From Microbacterium lushaniae (GTDB lineage: Bacteria > Actinomycetota > Actinomycetes > Actinomycetales > Microbacteriaceae), in the NCBI RefSeq assembly GCF_008727775.1, contig NZ_CP044232.1:3472001-3536000 (forward strand): 64,000 bases of DNA, in the 5' to 3' direction. Below the pieces are notes generated by a model. That model was given only the letters and a program-made list of their open reading frames with translations, did no database searches and was not told where the DNA came from. This document shows positions 35,243 to 43,505 of this stretch, one piece after another (within the stretch, counting starts at the first letter, position 1; each line of letters begins with the position of its first letter). The position numbers and the translations under genes were made by a program.

Positions 35243-35629
35243 TTACTGCTCCTCGGCCTGCAGCACCGACAGCACGTTGCCCGCCGGGTCGCGGAACCAC
35301 GCGATGAGCGGCCCGCCCTCCCGCATGATGCCGCGGGAGTCGGTCGGGAACTCCGCATCGTCGTAGATCTTCGTCACGACGCCCCGCGCGTTGAGATCGT
35401 CGACGGCCGACTCGATGTCTGCGACGGGGAAGTTCAGGATCGTGAAGCTCGCCGGCTCATGGTTGGGTTTGGCGTACACCAGCACGTGGCCGCCGGATTC
35501 GAGGAGGAGTTCGAGGAATCCCATCTCGTCGTCGACGACCTCGAGCCCGAGCGTGTCGCGGTAGAACGCGCGCGCCGCGTCGATGTCATCCACCGAGAAG
35601 CCGCTGTACGCGGACGTCGGGTCGAACAT
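35243..35629 (-). CDS. VOC/glyoxalase-superfamily protein
   Basis: 128 residues, one VOC module with two beta-alpha-beta-beta-beta repeats: YSGFSVDDIDAARAFYRDTL, then ILNFPVADIESAVDDLNARG and IAWFRDPAGNVLSVLQ. AAGGAGG lies just before the ATG. Such single-domain proteins are enzymes or resistance/binding proteins; no activity can be assigned. Confidence 0.88.
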   Translation of the reverse strand: MFDPTSAYSGFSVDDIDAARAFYRDTLGLEVVDDEMGFLELLLESGGHVLVYAKPNHEPASFTILNFPVADIESAVDDLNARGVVTKIYDDAEFPTDSRGIMREGGPLIAWFRDPAGNVLSVLQAEEQ

Positions 35630-35720
35630 GCTGCCTCCTTCGCGGCGCGTGCGGCCGCCCGCTCCCGATCGTCCGCCTCCCCGCCGCCGCTGTCCAGAGG
35701 ACGCCGGCCGCGGTGCCGGC

Positions 35721-35798
35721 CGCGCAGAACTCAGGAGAAACCGCCACCCACCCGCCTCCGGATGCCCCGACGCCCCGATTTTTCCTGAGTTCTGCGCG
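35721..35798. repeat. Long inverted repeat with 46-base loop
   Basis: Perfect 16-bp arms CGCGCAGAACTCAGGA (35721-35736) and its complement (35783-35798), in the gap between the divergent VOC and polyketide synthase genes. Not at a gene end, so not an obvious terminator. Just before it, GCCGGCCGCGG and a near copy form a short direct repeat (35704-35722). Confidence 0.7.
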
Positions 35799-35878
35799 CT
35801 GCGTCCCGCTGATTAGCACGGCATACCGCGCCTCACCAGCCCCGGCCCACTCACGGGTGGAGGTGCCTAGAGTGAACC

Positions 35879-37018
35879 ATGACCGCCAGCATCCTCGGCC
35901 TCGGAACCGCTCTGCCTCCGACGCGTCTCGCTCAGGACGAGGTGCGCGAGATGATGGCCGCACAGCCCGATATCGACCGGCGCGCCCGGCGGATCATCAC
36001 CGCCGCGTTCGCGGCCTCGGCGATCCAGACGCGCCACACGGTGCTGGCCGAACTGGGCGGCGGTGCGTCCGGGCTGCACGTGCAGTCCGGGGGCCGGCTC
36101 CTCTCCCCCTCCACCGGCGCCCGCAACGACGAGTTCCGCCGCGCCGCGCCGCCGCTGTTCGCCGCCGCCGCGCGTGCCGCCCTCGCCTCCGCCGACGTCG
36201 ACCCCGCGGAGGTGACGCATGTCATCACGGTGTCGTGCACCGGGCTCTTCGCCCCCGGTCCCGATGCACTCCTGGTGCGCGACCTGGGCCTGAACCCGGC
36301 CGTCGAGCGTGACCACCTCGGCTTCATCGGATGCGCCGCCGCGATGCCGGCACTGCGGATGGCGTCGCGCATCGTCGCCGCCGAACCCGACGCCGTCGTC
36401 CTCATCTCCTCCGTCGAGCTCTGCTCGCTGCACATCCGCAGCTCCGACGACCCCGAGCAGATCGTGGCCGCCTCCGTCTTCGCCGACGGCGCCGCCGCCG
36501 CCGTGGTGTCGGGCCGGCCCGGGCGGCGGCCACGCCGACTCGACCTCGGCGGATTCGCGACGCGCCTGAGCGACCAGGGCGAGCGCGACATGATGTGGAC
36601 CGTCGGCGACGCCGGATTCGAGATGACCCTCACCGCGGAGGTTCCGCGCATCGTGGGGCGGGAGGTCCGCGCGATCGTGGATGACGTGTTCGGCGGGCCG
36701 GATGCGGTGGACGCGTGGGCCGTGCACCCCGGCGGCCGCAGCATCCTCGACCGCGTCGAGAGCGGGCTCGGCCTCGCCCCCGACGCCCTCGCGGCCTCGC
36801 GTCAGGTGCTCCGCGACTACGGCAACATGTCCAGCGCGACGGTGCTGTTCATCCTGCGGGCGATCCTCGAGGACGACACCCGGCCCGACGGCCAGCGCAT
36901 CGGGGCCCTGGCGTTCGGCCCCGGCCTCACGGTGGAATCCGCCCGGCTGACGGTGCGGGATGCGGCGGCCCCGCAGCATCCCGCCGACGCTCGTCAGCCC
37001 GCGCTCGCGGCGCGATGA
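35879..37018 (+). CDS. Type III polyketide synthase
   Basis: 379 residues of chalcone-synthase-like fold. Catalytic Cys in GFIGCAAAMPAL, His in AWAVHPGGRSIL and Asn in DYGNMSSATVLFIL form the expected triad. VSCTGLFAPGPDALLV is conserved. ATG is 5 bases after TAGAGT (35868-35873). Followed by a methyltransferase (ATGA overlap) and an FAD monooxygenase, the srs-like order that gives alkylresorcinols, alkylpyrones and their quinones in other actinobacteria. Starter and chain length unknown. Confidence 0.94.
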   Translation: MTASILGLGTALPPTRLAQDEVREMMAAQPDIDRRARRIITAAFAASAIQTRHTVLAELGGGASGLHVQSGGRLLSPSTGARNDEFRRAAPPLFAAAARAALASADVDPAEVTHVITVSCTGLFAPGPDALLVRDLGLNPAVERDHLGFIGCAAAMPALRMASRIVAAEPDAVVLISSVELCSLHIRSSDDPEQIVAASVFADGAAAAVVSGRPGRRPRRLDLGGFATRLSDQGERDMMWTVGDAGFEMTLTAEVPRIVGREVRAIVDDVFGGPDAVDAWAVHPGGRSILDRVESGLGLAPDALAASRQVLRDYGNMSSATVLFILRAILEDDTRPDGQRIGALAFGPGLTVESARLTVRDAAAPQHPADARQPALAAR

Positions 37019-37707
37019 ATCTGCGCGAACGCGACGCCGCGCTGACCGAGCTCATGGACGACCCGGCGTGCGACCCGGGGCTGCTCGCGGCGACCTACCG
37101 GCGGTTCGGCGTCGTGAACCGCCTCGTCTCGGGGTGGGGCACGGTGTGGCGGACGACCCTGCGGCCCCACTTGAGCGGGCTGGGCCGGCCGGCCCGCGTG
37201 CTGGATCTGGGGTCGGGCGGCGGCGACCTCGCCGAGCGACTGGTGGCGCTCGCCCGGCGCGACGGGCTCGAGATCTCCGTCACCGGCGCCGATCCCGATC
37301 CGCGGGCGCACGCCGCAGCCGCCGCGCGTGAGCGCTCCGGCGTGCGGTTCGTGTGCATCGACTCGCGCGCGCTCGTGGACGCGGGCGAGCGGTACGACGC
37401 CGTGGTGTCCAACCATGTCCTGCACCACCTCGACGCCTCATCGCTCGCGTCGTTCATGGCCGACTCGCGGGCGCTCTCGCGCGGCATCGCGGTGCACAGC
37501 GACATCGCCCGCAGCCCGGTGGCGTACGGCCTGTACGCCGTCGGGATCACGCCGCTGGCGCCGGGCACGTTCCTGCGCACCGACGGGCTCCGCTCCATCC
37601 GCCGCAGCTACCGCCGGGAGGAGCTGGAGCGCACCCTCGGCGACGGGTGGCACGTGTCGCAGCCGGCTCCCTTCCGGGTGCTCGCGGAGGCGCGCGGCGA
37701 TGCCTGA
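37015..37707 (+). CDS. SAM-dependent methyltransferase (polyketide tailoring)
   Basis: 230 residues. Motif I VLDLGSGGGDLAERL, ISVTGADPDPRA at the ribose-binding strand and VVSNHVLHHLD at motif IV. ATG at 37015 overlaps the polyketide synthase stop (ATGA). Probably methylates the phenolic or pyrone product of the upstream enzyme. Exact site unknown. Confidence 0.9.
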   Translation: MNLRERDAALTELMDDPACDPGLLAATYRRFGVVNRLVSGWGTVWRTTLRPHLSGLGRPARVLDLGSGGGDLAERLVALARRDGLEISVTGADPDPRAHAAAAARERSGVRFVCIDSRALVDAGERYDAVVSNHVLHHLDASSLASFMADSRALSRGIAVHSDIARSPVAYGLYAVGITPLAPGTFLRTDGLRSIRRSYRREELERTLGDGWHVSQPAPFRVLAEARGDA

Positions 37708-38824
37708 GGTCATCGTCGTCGGCGCCGGCCCGGTGGGAACGCTGCTGTCGGCCGAACTCGCCCGCCGCGGTGTCGACGTCGCCGTCGTGGAGCGGCGCGC
37801 CGACCCGTCCGAGGGGTCGCGCGCCATCGGCGTGCACGCGCCGGTGCTGGCCGCGCTGGAGGAATCCGGTGCCACGGAGCGCCTGCTGGCTCAGGCGCAG
37901 CGCGTCTCCCGCGGGCAGGCCCGCTCGGGCGGACGCGTGCTCGGCGTCGTGCGTTTCGACCGGCTCTCCCGGCGCTTCCCGTTCGTCGCGACGCTGCCGC
38001 AGCCGGCGACGCACCGGGCACTGGCGGCGGATGCTCCGGCGCCGATCATCGGCGAGGTCACGGCGCTGCGCGGCGGCGGGCGTCCGGCCGTGGTGTTCCG
38101 GACGGAGTCCGGCGAGGCGGAACTGGCCGCGCGGGTGGTCGTGCTCGCCGGCGGGCCGCGCTCCCGGGCACTGCTGTACCGGCCCGAGGCCGTGCGCATC
38201 CAGCCTTACCCGGATCGGTACGTCATGGCCGACGTCGGCACGGGCGGCCCGGAGTACGCCGTCGTGCACCTGGACCGCGAGGGCGTGCTGGAGTCGTTCC
38301 CGCTGCCGGACGGACAGCGCCGATACGTCACCCCCGCGCCATCCGGCCTGGACGATCCCGCCGCACGCGCGGCGGTCTTGCGCGCGGCGCTGCACGCGCG
38401 CGGCGAGCACGCCGCCGCGGAGGAGATCGGCGCCGCCGACGGCTTCGCCATCCGCCGCACGGTCGCCCCGCGCATGCGCCGCGGCGCCCTGTTGGCCGTC
38501 GGCGACGCCGCGCACGAGGTGAGCCCCATGGGCGGGCAGGGGATGAATCTGGGCCTGCTGGATGCGGTGACCCTTGCGCCGCTCGTGGCCCGGTGGGTGC
38601 GCTCGGGCGAAGCGCCGGATGCCGACCTGGCGCGGTGGGAGCGGCGTCGCCGGGCGTCGGCGCGCGTGTCGGGAGCCATCGCGAGCATGAACACGTTCCT
38701 CGGCCGTCCCGCCTCGGCGCGCATGGATGCCGTGCGGCGCACCGCGATGCGCGCGGCCCTGGCCACGCCGGCCGGCACGCTCCTGGCGCACGCGTACGCG
38801 ATGGGCTTCGACCGCGACGCGTGA
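37700..38824 (+). CDS. FAD-dependent monooxygenase (polyketide tailoring)
   Basis: 374 residues. FAD dinucleotide motif VIVVGAGPVGTLLSAEL, DG-type loop replaced by LAGGPRSR, and the C-terminal FAD motif LLAVGDAAHEVSPMGGQGMN. Member of the PHBH/UbiH hydroxylase group. ATG at 37700 overlaps the methyltransferase by 8 bases. Expected to hydroxylate the aromatic ring, opening the way to quinone formation. Confidence 0.92.
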   Translation: MPEVIVVGAGPVGTLLSAELARRGVDVAVVERRADPSEGSRAIGVHAPVLAALEESGATERLLAQAQRVSRGQARSGGRVLGVVRFDRLSRRFPFVATLPQPATHRALAADAPAPIIGEVTALRGGGRPAVVFRTESGEAELAARVVVLAGGPRSRALLYRPEAVRIQPYPDRYVMADVGTGGPEYAVVHLDREGVLESFPLPDGQRRYVTPAPSGLDDPAARAAVLRAALHARGEHAAAEEIGAADGFAIRRTVAPRMRRGALLAVGDAAHEVSPMGGQGMNLGLLDAVTLAPLVARWVRSGEAPDADLARWERRRRASARVSGAIASMNTFLGRPASARMDAVRRTAMRAALATPAGTLLAHAYAMGFDRDA

Positions 38825-39121
38825 GACGCCCCGCTACGCCGTGAGCGCGGCGCCGGTGCGCACGCCCCGGTCGTTGCCGAACCGCCGAGGTACGCGGCGC
38901 AGAGCAGTAGCGGCGGGCCCGCCGGGGGGTGTCTTGAACATGACCCCGACCGGGAGGATCATGTGCGGCAAAGCCGCGCATTCTGGGGTGTGACCGGCTC
39001 GCTGACGCACCGCCATCGCAGCCGCGGGCGCGCGGGACATGCCTCTGCTCGCTGGCTCCGGCCATCCCACGAAGACGGCCGCCGCCGGCGTCGCGCGAAC
39101 CCCGACACGAAGGATGGAACG

Positions 39122-39994
39122 ATGCCTGACGAAACCGTCTCCGCAGCGCAGTTGCGTGAGACGTTCGAACGATTCGCCCTCACCGGAGAGGGCCTTGGGC
39201 TCCGACGGCCCACCCTGGACGAGAGCGACGTGGAAGCCGACACACGCAGCTTCGCGGACTATGCCGCCCACACCATTGAACGCAACGCCCTGGACGTGGA
39301 CCTTGCCGGCGGGAGCTTCGGCGGGTTCACCACATCGAGATGGGCCTCGGTCCTGGACATCCTCGTCCGAGAGAGGCCAGGAGTCATCGAGGCGCTCCGG
39401 CGCTGCCGGACCATCGGCATCCCCTTCGACACCAGCTGGTCGAGCAACAATTCCAGCATGCCGCTGAAGTCCGACGGCAGCATCACCACGATGGGCCCGT
39501 CGGACGGCTCGACCAGTGGGGCGCTGGGGGTGTACCTGTCGGCTGAACAGCAGATGTCCGTGACGTTCAAACCGGTCGGCAGCTACGTGTACACCTCCAT
39601 GAGCGTCGGAGCGGACCAGCGAGGTGTGCGGACGGCCGGCGGGCTCGGCATCTGCGCGTATCAGAACGGGGATCTCACCCTCTCCCGGCAGGTGCAGCTC
39701 TTCCAGATCCGAGGCGAGGACCTCCCGTACAACCCGACGGCCGGCCTCGGCACGTTCTTCCAGGGGGTTCACGGCGAAGGTGACGTCGCCGATGCCGCGA
39801 GCCCGCCGGTGCCGGGGACGTTCGGGTCGGTTCCGCTCGCGCCGGTGTACCTCACGCTCGGTCCCGACATCAGGACGCAGGTGTGGGTGTACGTGTGGGC
39901 GACCGGCACGGCGGCCGAGGAGATGTTCACCGCGATGGTGGTCAACCTCTCCGCGATGCAGGTGTGCCAGGTCCCCCCGGTCAAGCTGCACTAG
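39122..39994 (+). CDS. Unknown protein, lower-GC gene
   Basis: 290 residues, start set by GAAGGA 8 bases upstream of the ATG. No signal peptide or membrane segment. An acidic helical N-terminus (about 1-95) precedes a Ser/Gly/Thr-rich, beta-looking body (SWSSNNSSMPLKSDG; MSVTFKPVGSYVYTSMSV). Visible base composition is poorer in G+C, with codons such as AAT, TTC and ACA more frequent than in neighbours, hinting at transfer. Not part of the polyketide operon by spacing (297 bases). No family recognised. Confidence 0.7.
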   Translation: MPDETVSAAQLRETFERFALTGEGLGLRRPTLDESDVEADTRSFADYAAHTIERNALDVDLAGGSFGGFTTSRWASVLDILVRERPGVIEALRRCRTIGIPFDTSWSSNNSSMPLKSDGSITTMGPSDGSTSGALGVYLSAEQQMSVTFKPVGSYVYTSMSVGADQRGVRTAGGLGICAYQNGDLTLSRQVQLFQIRGEDLPYNPTAGLGTFFQGVHGEGDVADAASPPVPGTFGSVPLAPVYLTLGPDIRTQVWVYVWATGTAAEEMFTAMVVNLSAMQVCQVPPVKLH

Positions 39995-40177
39995 ACCGCT
40001 GGCGCCGTCCGCGCCGGCGCAGTCGCCTCTGCCCCGGCCGAGGACGAAGCTGCGCTCAACCAGCCGAGGAGGATCCGCCGATCGCGTTCCCACGCTCGGC
40101 ACCCCGCGTGCAGGCGCGCGTCTGGTCGGGCGGGCCCGACGCCGGCGTATCGCGCCCCGGAGTCGCGGAGCGGCGGG

Positions 40178-41029
40178 TCAGGCGGTCAGAGCGGATCCGG
40201 TGGCCACCAGCTGAGCGGCCAGAAGGAGGGCGGCGAGCATCACGAGGCGGAACACCGTGCGATCGGGCGGACGCACGAGCACCCGAACGAGGGTCGTCAC
40301 GGCCACCGCGGCGGCGGCCGCGAAGAAGACCCAGCCGATGACCGGCACACGGGCGAGCTCCCCGCCGGAGGAGCCCGCGAGAACAGCGAGCGCCCCGATG
40401 ACGACCCCCGCCGCCGCGACGACGGCACTCACCCGTGCGCCCAGCCGGTGCGGCAGGCCGCGGATGCCGGTTACTCGATCGTCGTCGAGGTCGGGGAGCA
40501 CGTTGGTGAGGTGCACGGCGGCGCCCAGCGCCGCCCCCGCGATGCCCGCCCACGTCGGCGCCGGAGCGCCGCCGGGCAGCGACAGCGTCGCGAAGGACGG
40601 GAACAGCCCGAAGCTCACCACGAAGGGCACGATCGAGAACGCCGTGGCCTTGAGTCCGGCGTTGTACGCCCATGCCGCAGCGAGGGCGACGGCGTGGGCG
40701 GCCAGCATCCCCACCCCCAGCGGTGCGGACAGAACGAGCGCCACGACGACCGCCCCGACCGCCACGCCGAGCGCGCCGCCGGCGGAGACGACGCCGGCGG
40801 CGATGGGCTTGTCGCGGCGCCCGACCGCTTCATCACGGGCGGCGTCGATGGCGTCGTTCGACAGCCCCACCGACACCTGGCCGCTGAAGACGGCGACCAC
40901 CAGCAGCACGAGGCGCCACGGCTCGAGCCCGGCGGTCAGACCCAGCGCGAGTGACAGCGCCGTGACCACGAGGGTGGGGCCGGGATGCGTCGAGCCCCAC
41001 AGAGCCCGAATCACCCGCATCCGCCGCAT
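40178..41029 (-). CDS. UbiA-family prenyltransferase
   Basis: 283 residues, about eight or nine membrane segments. The two Asp-rich motifs for prenyl-diphosphate/Mg2+ binding are present: NDAIDAARDEAVGRRDKP and LPDLDDDRVTG. ATG at 41029 is 6 bases after minus-strand TAGCGT (41041-41036). It faces the polyketide genes with one unknown gene between; prenylation of the polyketide is possible, as is a role in menaquinone-type lipid synthesis. Confidence 0.9.
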   Translation of the reverse strand: MRRMRVIRALWGSTHPGPTLVVTALSLALGLTAGLEPWRLVLLVVAVFSGQVSVGLSNDAIDAARDEAVGRRDKPIAAGVVSAGGALGVAVGAVVVALVLSAPLGVGMLAAHAVALAAAWAYNAGLKATAFSIVPFVVSFGLFPSFATLSLPGGAPAPTWAGIAGAALGAAVHLTNVLPDLDDDRVTGIRGLPHRLGARVSAVVAAAGVVIGALAVLAGSSGGELARVPVIGWVFFAAAAAVAVTTLVRVLVRPPDRTVFRLVMLAALLLAAQLVATGSALTA

Positions 41030-41049
41030 CCCCCGACGCTACCGTGCGC

Positions 41050-41118
41050 TCGAGACACCACATCCCGTCCGGAACACCACGCGATGCCGCGTGCCTCGGC
41101 CGGAATGCGGTGTCTCGA
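41050..41118. terminator. Long imperfect palindrome after clpB
   Basis: Arms 41050-41063 and 41105-41118 pair as TCGAGACACC-CAT with one mismatch and continue more weakly inward. It lies 7 bases beyond the clpB stop and upstream of the UbiA promoter. May terminate clpB transcripts. Confidence 0.5.
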
Positions 41119-41124
41119 CGGGCG

Positions 41125-43329
41125 TCAGTCGTCCAGGACGGCCTCGATCGCCTCGTCGTCGTCGGACATGTCGGGGGGCGTGGGCGCGCCGTCGGCGGTG
41201 AGCACGAGGCTCGACCCGTCGGCGGCCACGTCAACGCGCACGACGTCGCCGTCGCGCACGCGCCCGGCCAGGATCGCCATGGCCAGGCGGTCCTGGATCT
41301 CCGACTGGATGAGGCGGCGCAGCGGCCGCGCGCCGAACACCGGGTCGTATCCGCGCTCGGCCAGCCAGGCCCGCGCGTCGGGGGTCACCGCCAGGGTGAG
41401 CCGGCGCTCGCGCAGACGCCGCTGCAGGGCGTCGACGGCGAGTTCGACGATCTGGGCGAGGTCGTCCTCGCTGAGCACGTGGAAGATCACGATGTCGTCG
41501 AGCCGGTTGATGAACTCCGGCTTGAACGCCTGCCGCACCAGCGCCTGCACCTGCTCGCGCTTCTGCTCGGCCGACAGCGTCGGGTCGATGAGGATCGGCG
41601 AGCCGAGGTTGGAGGTGAGGATCAGGATGACGTTCGTGAAGTCGACCGTGCGACCCTGGCCGTCGGTGAGGCGTCCGTCATCCATCACCTGCAGCAGCAC
41701 GTCGAACACCTCGGGGTGGGCCTTCTCGATCTCGTCGAGGAGAACGACGCTGTACGGGCGCCGGCGCACGGCCTCCGTCAGCTGTCCGCCCTGCTCGTAG
41801 CCGACGTACCCGGGAGGGGCGCCGACCAGACGCGACACCGAGTGCTTCTCGCCGTACTCCGACATGTCGATGCGCACCATGGCGTGCTCGTCGTCGAAGA
41901 GGAACTCCGCCAGGGCCTTCGCCAGCTCGGTCTTTCCGACACCGGTGGGGCCGAGGAACATGAACGAGCCGACCGGCCGGTGCGGATCGCTGATCCCCGC
42001 GCGCGAGCGGCGGATGGCGTCGGAGACGGCTTTGACGGCCTCCTTCTGCCCGATCAGGCGCTTACCCAGCTCGGACTCCAGGTGCAGGAGCTTCTCCGTC
42101 TCGCCCTGCATGAGCTTGCCCACGGGGATGCCGGTCCACGCCGCGATGACCTCGGCGATGTCCTCCTCGGTGACCTGGTCGCCGACCATGCGCTCGCCCT
42201 CGGTCTCCTCCCGCTCGGCGGTCATGAGTTCGCGCTCCAGCGCCGGGATCTCGGCGTACAGCAGGCGCGAGGCCCGCTCGAGGTCACCCTCGCGCTGCGC
42301 GCGCTCGGCCTCGACGCGCGCAGCGTCCAGCCGGGTCTTCAGGTCACCGACGCGGTTCAGGGAGGAGCGCTCACGCTCCCACCGGGCCTGCAGTTCGTTC
42401 AGGCGGGCCTGCTCGCCGGCGAGGGTCTCGCGCAACGCCGCGAGGCGCTCCTTGGACGCGTCGTCCTTCTCCTTCTTCAGTGCGAGCTCCTCGAGCTTCA
42501 GCCGGTCGACGTGACGGCGCAGCTCGTCGATCTCCAGCGGCGCGGAGTCGATCTCCATCCGCAGACGCGAGGCCGCCTCGTCGATGAGGTCGATGGCCTT
42601 GTCGGGGAGCTGGCGCGAGGGGATGTACCGGTTCGACAGCGATGCGGCCGCCACGAGCGCCGCATCCGCGATCGCGACCTTGTGGTGGGCCTCGTAGCGC
42701 TCCTTGAGTCCGCGCAGGATCGCCACGGTGTCTTCGACGCTCGGCTCGCCCACGTACACCTGCTGGAAGCGGCGTTCGAGCGCGGCATCCTTCTCGATGA
42801 ACTCCCGGTACTCGTCGAGGGTGGTGGCGCCGATCATGCGCAGCTCGCCGCGGGCGAGCATGGGCTTGAGCATGTTGGATGCGGCGACCGAACCCTCTCC
42901 GCCGCCGGCCCCCATCAACACGTGCAGCTCGTCGATGAAGGTGATCACGCGGCCGTCGGATTCGGTGATCTCCTTCAGCACGCTCTTGAGTCGCTCTTCG
43001 AACTGGCCGCGGTACATCGCGCCGGCCACGAGGGCGGAGATGTCGAGCGCGACGAGTTCCTTGTCCTTGAGGCTCTCGGCGACGTCGCCGGCGACGATGC
43101 GCTGCGCGAGCCCCTCCACGACGGCCGTCTTGCCGACGCCGGGCTCGCCGATGAGCACGGGGTTGTTCTTCGTGCGACGGGTGAGCACCTGGCTCACGCG
43201 CCGGATCTCGCTGTCTCGACCGATCACGGGGTCGAGCTTGCCCTGGCGGGCGCGGTCGGTGAGGTTGATCCCGAACTGCTCGAGGGCGCTCTGGGACTCC
43301 TCCTGCCCGGGCTGCGGGGTGGCGTTCAT
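41125..43329 (-). CDS. clpB: ClpB-type disaggregase lacking the N domain
   Basis: 734 residues against about 860 for usual ClpB. It begins almost directly with NBD1 ([17 protein letters not shown]; Walker A GEPGVGKT), keeps the coiled-coil middle domain (residues ~250-380, Glu/Arg-rich) and NBD2 (Walker [30 protein letters not shown]). ATG at 43329 follows AAGGAG by 6 bases. No IGF/L ClpP loop was noticed, so disaggregation with DnaK is the likely role. Controlled by the HAIR operator upstream. Confidence 0.94.
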   Translation of the reverse strand: MNATPQPGQEESQSALEQFGINLTDRARQGKLDPVIGRDSEIRRVSQVLTRRTKNNPVLIGEPGVGKTAVVEGLAQRIVAGDVAESLKDKELVALDISALVAGAMYRGQFEERLKSVLKEITESDGRVITFIDELHVLMGAGGGEGSVAASNMLKPMLARGELRMIGATTLDEYREFIEKDAALERRFQQVYVGEPSVEDTVAILRGLKERYEAHHKVAIADAALVAAASLSNRYIPSRQLPDKAIDLIDEAASRLRMEIDSAPLEIDELRRHVDRLKLEELALKKEKDDASKERLAALRETLAGEQARLNELQARWERERSSLNRVGDLKTRLDAARVEAERAQREGDLERASRLLYAEIPALERELMTAEREETEGERMVGDQVTEEDIAEVIAAWTGIPVGKLMQGETEKLLHLESELGKRLIGQKEAVKAVSDAIRRSRAGISDPHRPVGSFMFLGPTGVGKTELAKALAEFLFDDEHAMVRIDMSEYGEKHSVSRLVGAPPGYVGYEQGGQLTEAVRRRPYSVVLLDEIEKAHPEVFDVLLQVMDDGRLTDGQGRTVDFTNVILILTSNLGSPILIDPTLSAEQKREQVQALVRQAFKPEFINRLDDIVIFHVLSEDDLAQIVELAVDALQRRLRERRLTLAVTPDARAWLAERGYDPVFGARPLRRLIQSEIQDRLAMAILAGRVRDGDVVRVDVAADGSSLVLTADGAPTPPDMSDDDEAIEAVLDD

Positions 43330-43356
43330 GTGTCTCCTTGAAGTCCGTCCGCGAAA

Positions 43357-43377
43357 CTTGAGTCGCTGTGGCTCAAG
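43357..43377. promoter_or_regulatory. HAIR element (HspR operator) of clpB
   Basis: CTTGAGT-N7-GCTCAAG matches the HspR-associated inverted repeat CTTGAGT-N7-ACTCAAG with one mismatch. It abuts the -10 box of clpB, so HspR binding would block transcription until heat shock. Confidence 0.88.
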
Positions 43378-43404
43378 TTTATCCGACATCGCGCGATGCG
43401 GCAA
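43376..43404 (-). promoter_or_regulatory. clpB promoter
   Basis: Minus-strand TTGCCG (43404-43399), 17-bp spacer, TAAACT (43381-43376), whose last bases lie in the HAIR element. Confidence 0.6.
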
Positions 43405-43505
43405 TGCCGCCCGAGCACAAAGGCCCCTACCGGCGCGCGGCGGGCGCGGTTAGCGTTCTGCGCGTCGGCGCCAATGGGGGCGCCGAGCCACGGGAAGGAA
43501 CATGC

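Noticed and set aside
38834..40102. Minus-strand frame opposite the unknown 290-residue gene
   Set aside because: No ribosome site and shadow-like His/Arg/Gly composition; the plus-strand gene has a good start and balanced composition.
41044..43341. Long plus-strand open frame opposite clpB
   Set aside because: Low-complexity Arg/Gly/Leu/Val composition and no family; clpB on the other strand is certain.
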